A DNA stretch of 7,353 nucleotides from Betaproteobacteria bacterium (GCA_947448675.1 CANFOR010000142.1:1-7353), one strand, 5' to 3'. Counted from the stretch's first letter, positions 1 through 5,789 are shown. Numbers and translations: made by a program. Notes: a model not told the origin generated them from the letters alone.

Positions 1-1038
1 ATTGCCAGCGACGCGCAAAAGCTCGCGCCCGCGCTGGCGGCGGGTTGCCCAGTGGTGCTCAAGCCCGCAGAAATTACCCCGCGCATGGCCCTGGAGCTGG
101 CGCGCATTGGCGAGCAAGTAGGCATCCCGCCAGGCATCGTTAGCGTGCTGCCCGGCAAGGGCGCGCTGCTGGGTGAGGCCTTGGTGCGCCACCCTTTGGT
201 CCAGCGCGTGGCCTTCACCGGCGGCACGGCGGTGGGCCTGGGTATTGCGCGCATTGCCGCTGAAAAGCTGATGGGCGTGTCGCTGGAGTTGGGTGGCAAG
301 TCGCCCACCATTGTGTGTGCCGATGCCGACTTAGACCACGCGGTGGCGGGCATTTTGTACGGCATTTTTAGCAGCTCGGGCGAGAGCTGCATTGCCGGTT
401 CGCGCGCCTTTGTGCATGCCAGCGTCTACGCGCAGTTCAAGGCCAAACTGCTCGCTGGAGCCCAGGCCTTGCGCATGGGTGATCCCGCGCTAGAGTCCAC
501 CCATATGGGCCCTTTGGTCAGCGCCAGCCACCGCGCCAGCGTTGAGCGCTACGTAGCTCTGGGCTTGAGCGAAGGCGGTGTGCTGCTCTGTGGCGGTGTG
601 CGGCCCAGTGGGCCGGTGCCCGGCTCCTCAACGGGAGCGATGTTCGAGCAAGGCTATTTCTACCCGCCGACGATTTTTGAGGGCCTCTCCAACCAAGCCC
701 GTATGGTGCGCGAAGAAATTTTTGGCCCGGTGTTGGCTTTGCTGCCCTGGCACGACGAGGCCGAGCTGATCGCCCAATGCAATGACAACGACTACGGCTT
801 GGCCAGTGGCATTTGGACGCGCAATTACCAACGAGCCTGGCGCATCGGCGCTGCCTTGCACACCGGCACGGTATGGGTCAACACCTACAAAGTTTTTTCT
901 AGCAGCACCCCCTTTGGCGGCGTCAAAATGAGCGGAAGCGGCCGCGAAAAAGGTCGCCTGGGCATCTTGGAATACACCACGCAAAAAAGCTGGTATTGGG
1001 GGATGAATGCAGCGCCTATGCCTTGGGCGGCAGGGTAG
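1..1038 (+). CDS. Aldehyde dehydrogenase, NAD(P)-dependent (5' partial)
   Basis: Oxidises an aldehyde to the carboxylic acid with NAD(P)+ in the cytoplasm. The frame is open from base 1 and the visible 345 residues start inside the cofactor-binding domain (KLAPALAAG, then VVLKPAE), so about 140-150 N-terminal residues lie outside the window. The GTG at 52 is therefore not a start. Visible family motifs in order: FTGGT (usually FTGST), ELGGKSP with the general-base Glu (visible residue 96), GESCIAGSR with the catalytic Cys (visible residue 130, codon 388-390), EEIFGPVL, and the C-terminal PFGGVKMSGSGREKG. The Gly in FTGGT replaces a common Ser near the nicotinamide, a mild variation. It is followed after 87 bases by the dioxygenase-like gene on the same strand and probably serves the same catabolic cluster, oxidising an aldehyde intermediate. 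Family assignment is very secure; the substrate is unknown. Confidence 0.95.
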   Translation: MASDAQKLAPALAAGCPVVLKPAEITPRMALELARIGEQVGIPPGIVSVLPGKGALLGEALVRHPLVQRVAFTGGTAVGLGIARIAAEKLMGVSLELGGKSPTIVCADADLDHAVAGILYGIFSSSGESCIAGSRAFVHASVYAQFKAKLLAGAQALRMGDPALESTHMGPLVSASHRASVERYVALGLSEGGVLLCGGVRPSGPVPGSSTGAMFEQGYFYPPTIFEGLSNQARMVREEIFGPVLALLPWHDEAELIAQCNDNDYGLASGIWTRNYQRAWRIGAALHTGTVWVNTYKVFSSSTPFGGVKMSGSGREKGRLGILEYTTQKSWYWGMNAAPMPWAAG

Positions 1039-1115
1039 GGCGGATACCACTATGTTGAACCAGCACATTATTTCGCTGCGCCGAGCGCCCCACCAGAGCC
1101 CACACCCAGTCCGTC

Positions 1116-1120
1116 AGGAG
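1116..1120 (+). promoter_or_regulatory. Shine-Dalgarno site for the VOC gene
   Basis: AGGAG lies 5 bases before the ATG at 1126 and supports that start. The 87-base gap upstream of it shows no convincing promoter or terminator, so read-through from the aldehyde dehydrogenase gene is likely. Confidence 0.7.
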
Positions 1121-1125
1121 TTTGC

Positions 1126-2136
1126 ATGATCCATAAAACTGGCATCGAAGGCATTGACCGCATCACCTACAGCACCAACGGCACGCCAGAAAACTGGGCC
1201 GACACGAAGCGCTTTTTTGCCGACTGGGGCTTGGCTTTGTTGATCGACTCGCCCACCCAGCAACTGTGGGAAACGCTGAACGGCGCGCAGGTGCAGGTGC
1301 TCTTGCCCAGCGACCCGAGCTTGCCGCCCGCCATGGAGCCGGGCCCGACCCTGCGCGAAGTGGTGTGGGGCGTGCACGACGATGCCACGCTTGCGCAGAT
1401 TGCCAAAAACATGGCCCACGCCATGGGCAAAACCGGTGGAGAAGCGCATCCAACAAGCATAAACAGCTACCAAAATAATAGCATTCAATGCTTAGACCCG
1501 CATGGCCTGCGCAATGTGTTCCAGCGCAGCGCCAAGCGCGCCATCGCCGTGCAAGGCGTGCCGACCAATGCCTATGGCCATGTGCAGCGCATCAACCAAG
1601 CTTCGCCCATCTACGAGCGCGCCACGCCGGTAGAGATCGGCCATGTGGTGCTGTTTAGCAGTTGCTTGGCGCAGGCCGAGGCCTTCTACCAAAGCCTGGG
1701 TTTTGTGGTGTCTGACCGCTACCCCGGGCGCGGCAGCTTTTTGCGCTGCGCGCCCGAGGCCGGCCACCACGACATGTTCTTACTGCAACTGCCCGATAAG
1801 CCCAGCGGCATCAACCACGTAGCCTTTACGGTGCGCGACATCCACGAGGTGTTTGGCGGTGGCCTGCACATGGGCCGCTGCGGCTGGAAGACCCAGCTTG
1901 GCCCCGGCCGCCACCCCATTTCGTCGGCCTTCTTTTGGTATTTTGAAAACCCTTGCGGGGGCCTGATCGAATACAACGCCGATGAAGACCACCTCACCGC
2001 CCAATGGCAAGCGCGCAACTTCGAGCCTGGCCCCACCATGTTTGCCGAATGGGCGATTGACGGTGGCATCGACGGCCACACTCGCCGCCAACCCGCGGTG
2101 GCGGCGGGCACCGGATTTATTACGGAGCGCAAATGA
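1126..2136 (+). CDS. Two-domain VOC / type I extradiol dioxygenase-like protein
   Basis: A vicinal-oxygen-chelate fold protein of 336 residues, close to the usual length of two-domain type I extradiol (catechol 2,3-type) dioxygenases. The N-terminal module (about residues 8-135) is divergent. The C-terminal module (about 170-290) has the three expected metal ligands: His173 in IGHVVLF, His231 in INHVAF and Glu282 in GLIEYNADED. The stretch GPGRHPISSAFFWYFENP fits the active-site region of this family. The likely role is ring cleavage of a dihydroxylated intermediate with Fe(II) or Mn(II), but other VOC reactions are possible. Residues about 105-122 (AHPTSINSYQNNSIQ) are Asn/Ser/Gln-rich, encoded by AT-richer DNA, and look like an in-frame repeat insertion just before the end of the first module (see the repeat entry). 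The start has a good AGGAG. It is in a run with the ring-oxygenase genes downstream. The fold is secure; the substrate is unknown. Confidence 0.85.
   Translation: MIHKTGIEGIDRITYSTNGTPENWADTKRFFADWGLALLIDSPTQQLWETLNGAQVQVLLPSDPSLPPAMEPGPTLREVVWGVHDDATLAQIAKNMAHAMGKTGGEAHPTSINSYQNNSIQCLDPHGLRNVFQRSAKRAIAVQGVPTNAYGHVQRINQASPIYERATPVEIGHVVLFSSCLAQAEAFYQSLGFVVSDRYPGRGSFLRCAPEAGHHDMFLLQLPDKPSGINHVAFTVRDIHEVFGGGLHMGRCGWKTQLGPGRHPISSAFFWYFENPCGGLIEYNADEDHLTAQWQARNFEPGPTMFAEWAIDGGIDGHTRRQPAVAAGTGFITERK
1441..1493 (-). repeat. Short AT-richer repeat element copy B, in frame inside the VOC gene
   Basis: The reverse complement of 1441-1482 aligns without gaps to 3634-3675 in the SDR gene (24 of 42 positions identical by hand count), with shared blocks GCTA, AGCTG, GC and ATGCGC at identical spacing. 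It contains inverted repeats: AAGCAT (1455-1460) pairs with ATGCTT (1488-1493), and GCATT-C-AATGC is at 1481-1491. The base composition is clearly lower in GC than the flanks. It resembles a dispersed repeat I recall from Comamonadaceae genomes, where it is mostly intergenic. Exact ends are uncertain. Confidence 0.6.
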
Positions 2137-2166
2137 AAATACAGCAGCAGCGCCCCCCGAACTTTT

Positions 2167-2170
2167 GGAG
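2167..2170 (+). promoter_or_regulatory. Shine-Dalgarno site that decides the small HTH gene start
   Basis: GGAG lies 6 bases before the ATG at 2177. The same frame is open further upstream to an ATG at 1982, but that lies inside the VOC gene, so this site selects the shorter 76-residue product. Confidence 0.65.
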
Positions 2171-2176
2171 CGCAAC

Positions 2177-2407
2177 ATGATCCCTATTAACCCAGACCGT
2201 TACCTGCAGCCGCACCAAGCGCGCACGCGCCCCCCCACCACGTTTGAAGACCTGCTGGGCGACTCTTTAGAGCGGGCTTTTGGCGCGGGCCATTGGGAGC
2301 TGGACGCTCTGCTGGCCTACCTGAACCAAGCCGGGCCTTTGGCGGAGGGCGGCGTGGCGTGGACGGCGCAGAGCTTTCAAGCGAGCCTGCAAAAGTTGGG
2401 GGCTTAA
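2177..2407 (+). CDS. Small recombinase-like helix-turn-helix domain protein
   Basis: A 76-residue protein whose second half (WELDALLAYLNQAG, then GVAWTAQSFQASLQKLGA) follows the pattern of the recombinase-like helix-turn-helix family: an aromatic-led helix ending in LN, a short G-rich loop, then W-T/S and a final helix ending in LG. From memory, such small proteins are often encoded beside Rieske ring-hydroxylating oxygenases. Their job there is not established: they may bind DNA as a local regulator, or act as an accessory protein. The N-terminal part (about 1-25) is Pro-rich and probably flexible. The gene starts 40 bases after the VOC stop and ends 1 base before the Rieske start, so it is almost certainly translated with that gene. 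There are no catalytic recombinase residues, so it is not a recombinase. Confidence 0.7.
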   Translation: MIPINPDRYLQPHQARTRPPTTFEDLLGDSLERAFGAGHWELDALLAYLNQAGPLAEGGVAWTAQSFQASLQKLGA

Positions 2408-2408
2408 T

Positions 2409-3482
2409 ATGGAAAACACCATTTCTGCAAATTCCACCACCAGCACAAAAACCGCTGTAGGCCCGCAAGAAGTCAACGCCCTTTTAGAGCGTGGTCTGTA
2501 CGACCTGTGGTACCCCATTTGCCCCAGCCATTTTGTGCAAGAGCGGCCCACCTCGCTGCGCCGCCTGGGCTACAAAATTGCGCTTTGGCGCGACGCGCAA
2601 GGCAGTTTGCACGCACTGGAAGACCATTGCCCGCACCGGGGTGCGCCGCTGTCGATGGGCGTTAATTTGGGCGACCGCTTGGCCTGCCCCTACCACGGCA
2701 TTGAGGTGCGCTGCGACGGTATGGTCACCAAGGTGCCCGCCAGCCCCGGTTGCGCTTTAGAGGGCACGCGCGCCGCCCGTAGCTTCCCTGTGCGCGAGGC
2801 GCATGGTGCTATTTGGCTCTACAACAGCCGCAGCTTCGTGGCCGAGCCGCCACCTCTGCAACTGCCCGAGCAGCTAGAAGGCGCGGAGTGGAGTAACTTC
2901 CCCTGCTATGTCGAGTGGCGCAGCGACTACCGCTACGTGGCCGACAACGTGATGGACCCGATGCATGGCAGCTTTGTGCACAAACAATCGCACAGCATGA
3001 GCGAGGGCGACATCAGCGCTAAATTCAAATTGCGCAAAACCGACAACGGCTTTATGTTTGAAAAAGACGGCCAGCGCGATGTCAATTTTGACTGGACAGA
3101 ATGGGCCGACACCGGCACCCATTGGATGCGCTTGGCCATTCCTTACCCCAAAACCGGGGGGCCGGGTGGCAGCTTTAGCATCATTGGCAGCTACACGCCG
3201 ATTGCGCCCAACCTGAGCGCCGTGTTCTTTTGGCGTTGCCGCAAAGTAGAGGGTTGGCAGCGCGACGCCTGGCGCTTTTTGTACCGCAACCGGCTGGAGG
3301 CGCGCCACTGGGTGGTGCTGGAGCAAGACCGGGTGATGCTCGAAGCCATGGAGCCGCAGGCCAACCAGCGCGAGCACTTGTACGAGCACGACGCGGGCTT
3401 GGTGCGCCTGCGCCGCGCTATGCAAAACATGGCGCTCAAGCAGCTTACTGCCATGCAAAGCGCCGCAGCTGTGCAGGGATGA
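2409..3482 (+). CDS. Rieske [2Fe-2S] aromatic ring-hydroxylating oxygenase, alpha (catalytic) subunit
   Basis: The catalytic component of a Rieske non-heme iron oxygenase, which uses O2 and electrons from a reductase to hydroxylate or demethylate an aromatic substrate. At 357 residues it fits the shorter phthalate-dioxygenase / vanillate-demethylase-like group rather than the roughly 450-residue benzene/naphthalene type. The Rieske cluster ligands are Cys74 and His76 (DHCPHRG) and Cys93 and His96 (ACPYHG). The mononuclear iron site is in ADNVMDPMHGSFVH: Asp183, His186 and His191 have the D-x2-H-x4-H spacing of the family. The third ligand is probably Asp307 in LEQDRVMLEA. The start ATG is 1 base past the stop of the small HTH gene, indicating translational coupling. 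No ferredoxin or flavin reductase gene is in the window, so the electron donor must be encoded elsewhere. Family secure, substrate unknown. Confidence 0.94.
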   Translation: MENTISANSTTSTKTAVGPQEVNALLERGLYDLWYPICPSHFVQERPTSLRRLGYKIALWRDAQGSLHALEDHCPHRGAPLSMGVNLGDRLACPYHGIEVRCDGMVTKVPASPGCALEGTRAARSFPVREAHGAIWLYNSRSFVAEPPPLQLPEQLEGAEWSNFPCYVEWRSDYRYVADNVMDPMHGSFVHKQSHSMSEGDISAKFKLRKTDNGFMFEKDGQRDVNFDWTEWADTGTHWMRLAIPYPKTGGPGGSFSIIGSYTPIAPNLSAVFFWRCRKVEGWQRDAWRFLYRNRLEARHWVVLEQDRVMLEAMEPQANQREHLYEHDAGLVRLRRAMQNMALKQLTAMQSAAAVQG

Positions 3483-3492
3483 AGGCGCACGC

Positions 3493-4359
3493 ATGAACCT
3501 TGGCTTGGCGGGCAAATGGGCCCTGGTCTGCGGCGCCAGCCAAGGCCTGGGCTTTGGCTGCGCCCAGGCTTTGGCGCAAGAGGGTGTGAACTTGGTGCTG
3601 GTGGCGCGCGGCGCGCCTGCGCTGCACGAAGCCGCTACAAAATGCATAGCTGCCAACGCACAATCTATGCGCCTCGAAGGCCATTTTGCTTCCGAAAATG
3701 GGCTTAAAAACGGCATCATCGGCCCCGCAAAACCTGCGCCCAGTATGGAGGTGCTGGCCGTGCCAGCCGACATCACCACCGAGGCGGGCCGTGCTGCCGT
3801 GTGGGCCCTGCGTACCGCGTTTGACATCGTCGTTACCAATGCCGGTGGCCCGCCAGCAGGTGACTTTCGGCAATGGGGCCGCGAGGCATGGCTGCAAGCC
3901 GTAGACGCCAACATGCTCACGCCCATTGAGCTGATCAAAGCCACGCTAGATGGCATGGCCGAGCGCGGTTTTGGCCGCATCGTGAACATTACCAGCAGCG
4001 CGGTAAAGTCGCCTATCGACATCTTGGGTTTGTCTAATGGTGCACGCAGTGGGCTCACTGGCTTTATAGCCGGTTTGGCCCGCAGCAGTTTAGCGGCGCG
4101 CGGTGTGACCATGAACAACTTACTGCCTGGCACCTTTGACACCGCCCGCATCGCCAGCAATTTTGCCGCCCAAGCCGCCCGCACCGGTCGCACGCCGGAG
4201 CAAGTCAAAGCCGCCCGCCTGGCTGAACACCCCGCCCGCCGCTTAGGGCGCCCCGAAGAATTTGGTGCGCTCTGCGCTTTTATTTGCAGCCAACAAGCTG
4301 GCTACATCAATGGGCAGAATTTACTGGTAGATGGGGGGTCTTATGTGGGGGTTTTGTAG
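3493..4359 (+). CDS. Divergent short-chain dehydrogenase/reductase (SDR) with an internal repeat insertion
   Basis: A Rossmann-fold SDR of 288 residues, about 25-30 longer than usual. Visible features: cofactor loop GASQGLG (14-20, in place of TGxxxGxG), ADI at 92-94, NAGG at 116-119, ITSS with the catalytic-type Ser near 168, and the C-terminal PEEFG...YINGQNLLVDGGS. At the YxxxK site the sequence is SNGAR (181-185), so Tyr and Lys are replaced by Ser and Arg. This matches the beta-ketoacyl-reductase-like SDR subgroup with an LSN..R motif that lacks the standard tetrad. Extra length lies at about residues 48-73, where a repeat element is inserted in frame between the second beta strand and ADI. 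GAAGG at 3481-3485, 7 bases before the ATG, supports the start. The gene follows the Rieske gene by 10 bases. It may act on the dihydrodiol or hydroxy product of that enzyme, but with an altered active site even dehydrogenase activity is an inference. Confidence 0.88.
   Translation: MNLGLAGKWALVCGASQGLGFGCAQALAQEGVNLVLVARGAPALHEAATKCIAANAQSMRLEGHFASENGLKNGIIGPAKPAPSMEVLAVPADITTEAGRAAVWALRTAFDIVVTNAGGPPAGDFRQWGREAWLQAVDANMLTPIELIKATLDGMAERGFGRIVNITSSAVKSPIDILGLSNGARSGLTGFIAGLARSSLAARGVTMNNLLPGTFDTARIASNFAAQAARTGRTPEQVKAARLAEHPARRLGRPEEFGALCAFICSQQAGYINGQNLLVDGGSYVGVL
3634..3711 (+). repeat. Short repeat element copy A, in frame inside the SDR gene
   Basis: The segment starts GCTACAAAATGCATAGCTG and includes a perfect inverted repeat CCATTTT (3681-3687), 7-base loop, AAAATGG (3695-3701). 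Its first 42 bases match the reverse complement of 1441-1482 at 24 positions with the same spacing of conserved blocks. A span of about 78 bases (26 codons) equals the excess length of this SDR over the family norm. It resembles a dispersed Comamonadaceae repeat I recall, typically reading TAGCTGC...GCGCTAGAGGCC. Ends are approximate. Confidence 0.65.
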
Positions 4360-4394
4360 TCTAATTTCTTTTGGTTAACACCGTAGAACACACC

Positions 4395-4784
4395 ATGACC
4401 ACCCAAGCCTTCGCCCTATCCCACGCCAAAGACGCGCACTTCGAGCGTGGCCTGCGCTCCTTCTTCGAGTACCGCGATCTGGGCGTTCTGCAGGCGACCG
4501 AGGGGCGGGTGAATGCGCATGTGATTCGCGCGGCGGCGGGACAGGCTTTTAATGGTCAGCCGCATTTGCACCGCACCAGCTTCCAGTTGGTTTATGTGTT
4601 GAAGGGTTGGATCGAGTTTGAATACGAGGGCCAGGGCGTGGTGCGGCTAGAGGCGGGCTCGTGTGTGCACCAGCCACCTGGTATTCGCCACCGCGAGCTG
4701 GGCCATAGCGAGGACATTGAAATGCTGGAGGTGGTGCTGCCGGGCCACTTTGCGACGGAAGAAGTCGCCTGCGTTACTGGCTAA
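4395..4784 (+). CDS. Small single-domain cupin protein
   Basis: A 129-residue cupin (double-stranded beta-helix barrel). Motif 1 is seen as QPHLHRTSFQLVYVLKG: His57 and His59 are kept, but the Glu metal ligand is Gln64. Motif 2 is LEAGSCVHQPPGIRH with the final ligand-position His99. Such proteins can bind metal and act as small dioxygenases, isomerases or ligand sensors; with Gln at one ligand position the metal affinity may be altered. I chose the ATG at 4395; a TTG at 4371 in the same frame would add 8 residues but has no ribosome binding site. The ATG itself has only a weak upstream purine stretch. The gap to the SDR gene is 35 bases, so it probably belongs to the catabolic run as its last gene; it converges with the sulfur-module gene. 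The specific role is unknown. Confidence 0.82.
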   Translation: MTTQAFALSHAKDAHFERGLRSFFEYRDLGVLQATEGRVNAHVIRAAAGQAFNGQPHLHRTSFQLVYVLKGWIEFEYEGQGVVRLEAGSCVHQPPGIRHRELGHSEDIEMLEVVLPGHFATEEVACVTG

Positions 4785-4812
4785 TGCACGCCAAACCAGC
4801 CCGCTTGGCTGC

Positions 4813-5277
4813 CTAGCGCAGGGGAAAGCGTTTGGCAGCCCACATGCCTATGAGCATAGCGCTGGCAAAAAACAAGATGTCGCTGCCGCCCGTCAGCACC
4901 GAGGCCAAGGCCGGTCCTGGGCAATAGCCTGCCAAGCCCCAGCCGACACCGAACATGGCGCTGCCCAGCAGCAGCTTGCGGTCAATGTCGGTGCGGGTTG
5001 GCAAATGGAATTGCGCGTCGGCCAGCGGTTTGGCGCGGCGCGGCGTGAGCCAGAAGGCCAGCGAGCTCACCATCAAAGCGCCGCCCATGACAAAGGCCAG
5101 GCTGGGGTCCCAATAGCCTGGCTGGGCCGTGCTGGAGATGCCGCGCGCAATGCCGCTTACGTCGAGAAATGCCAGCACTTTGGCCGGTTGCGTCATGCCG
5201 CCCAGCACCAGACCGACTGCAAATAACGCGCCTGATAACAGGGCCCAAAAAAGTCGTTGAAACATGAAAGTTCTCAT
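4813..5277 (-). CDS. DUF6691 / YeeE-YedE-like membrane protein (second half of split transporter)
   Basis: A 154-residue inner-membrane protein with about four hydrophobic helices (near residues 8-28, 58-78, 103-121, 130-148). The family signature GYCPGPAL (117-124) with Cys119, and GLVLGGMTQPAKVLAFLD (22-39), identify the DUF6691 family, the usual partner of a short YeeE/YedE protein. Full-length YeeE of Spirochaeta carries thiosulfate through conserved Cys residues; the split pairs are thought to move sulfur-containing compounds. This gene starts 19 bases after the YeeE half stops, so the two form an operon. The start at 5277 is chosen by frame; an ATG four codons in (5265) has a GAGAA upstream and is about equally likely. 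The substrate is inferred from the family. Confidence 0.87.
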   Translation of the reverse strand: MRTFMFQRLFWALLSGALFAVGLVLGGMTQPAKVLAFLDVSGIARGISSTAQPGYWDPSLAFVMGGALMVSSLAFWLTPRRAKPLADAQFHLPTRTDIDRKLLLGSAMFGVGWGLAGYCPGPALASVLTGGSDILFFASAMLIGMWAAKRFPLR

Positions 5278-5296
5278 GAAAAGCGAGATTGGGGAG

Positions 5297-5713
5297 TTAA
5301 GCCAACAGCGCTTTGGCGATGGCCACGGTGGACATGCCCAAGCCCATAAAAACCAAGGTTGCCGCGAGTGAGCGCACGGACCTGCGCCCTAGGCCGCACA
5401 CACCGTGCCCGCTGGTACAACCCGAGCCTGTAACGGTGCCGTAGCCCACCAAGAGCCCAGCCACCACCAGCAAGAGAACCGGGCGCTGCGCAATCTGCGG
5501 TTGTGCAGTAAGTGTTGCCATAGCAGCGCCAACCCCAATGAGCCCCAGCACAAAGGCCCAGCGCCAAGCGTGGTCACCGCTTGGCGCGTTGGGCACCAAC
5601 AACCCACTGGTGATGCCGCTAATGCCCGCTACGCGTCCAAGGGAGAACAGCAATAGCCAGCTAGACAAACCAATCACGATGCCGCCGATAAGCGACCATA
5701 AAAACGGGTGCAT
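5297..5713 (-). CDS. YeeE/YedE family sulfur-transport membrane protein (first half)
   Basis: A 138-residue inner-membrane protein with four predicted helices (about 6-26, 52-70, 77-95, 114-135). The signature GSGCTSGHGVCG (96-107), with Cys99 and Cys106, followed by R-S-x-R-S, is the conserved core of the YeeE/YedE family; in the characterised thiosulfate transporter conserved Cys residues line the path. At about 140 residues it is a half-size version that needs the DUF6691 partner encoded 19 bases downstream. The start is the ATG at 5713, preceded by GAAGG (5724-5720) with a 6-base spacer. A longer reading to 5773 would run through the promoter and operator, so I rejected it. The gene is transcribed away from the CsoR-like repressor and its -10 element is covered by an inverted repeat. 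Likely role: uptake of thiosulfate or another reduced sulfur species. Confidence 0.9.
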   Translation of the reverse strand: MHPFLWSLIGGIVIGLSSWLLLFSLGRVAGISGITSGLLVPNAPSGDHAWRWAFVLGLIGVGAAMATLTAQPQIAQRPVLLLVVAGLLVGYGTVTGSGCTSGHGVCGLGRRSVRSLAATLVFMGLGMSTVAIAKALLA

Positions 5714-5719
5714 AAGAAA

Positions 5720-5724
5720 CCTTC
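5720..5724 (-). promoter_or_regulatory. Shine-Dalgarno site for the YeeE/YedE gene
   Basis: On the - strand GAAGG sits 6 bases before the ATG at 5713. It picks this start over an in-frame ATG 20 codons upstream that lies beyond the promoter. Confidence 0.65.
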
Positions 5725-5747
5725 GTGTGAGATGCGACCGGCCGAAG

Positions 5748-5765
5748 TATACTCCACCCAGTATA
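5748..5765. promoter_or_regulatory. Perfect inverted repeat, probable operator of the CsoR-like repressor
   Basis: TATACT (5748-5753), the 6-base spacer CCACCC, then AGTATA (5760-5765) form a perfect 6+6 palindrome between the divergent genes. CsoR-family operators are commonly inverted repeats with a G/C-rich centre, and a GGGTGG/CCACCC spacer fits that look. It overlaps the -10 of the membrane-gene promoter and lies 17 bases from the repressor ATG, so it could control both directions. Binding is inferred. Confidence 0.6.
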
Positions 5766-5789
5766 TTTTTCACTGCATACTCATGCCAA
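5760..5789 (-). promoter_or_regulatory. Sigma-70-like promoter for the YeeE/DUF6691 operon
   Basis: On the - strand, TTGGCA (5789-5784; 5 of 6 to TTGACA), an 18-base spacer and TATACT (5765-5760; 5 of 6 to TATAAT) form a good promoter about 45 bases before the YeeE start. The -10 lies in one arm of the inverted repeat and the -35 overlaps the first codons of the repressor gene. On the + strand, TATATT (5762-5767) or TATACT (5748-5753) could serve the repressor, but no good -35 accompanies either. Confidence 0.5.

Noticed and set aside
1982..2176. Upstream extension of the small HTH protein to an ATG at 1982
   Set aside because: It would overlap the VOC gene in another frame and add non-family sequence, while the ATG at 2177 has GGAG at the right distance.
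2874..4208. Long 444-codon open frame on the - strand across the Rieske and SDR genes
   Set aside because: It lies antisense to two genes with clear family motifs, has no recognisable domain, and is expected from high-GC third positions.
4371..4394. TTG start for the cupin
   Set aside because: It has no ribosome binding site and the ATG 8 codons later gives the normal family N-terminus.
4790..4814. GCCAA/TTGGC inverted repeat after the cupin as a terminator
   Set aside because: The 5-base stem has a 10-base loop and no T-run, too weak to call.
5714..5773. Longer N-terminus for the YeeE half starting at 5773
   Set aside because: It would be translated through the promoter and operator, and the ATG at 5713 has a good GAAGG site.
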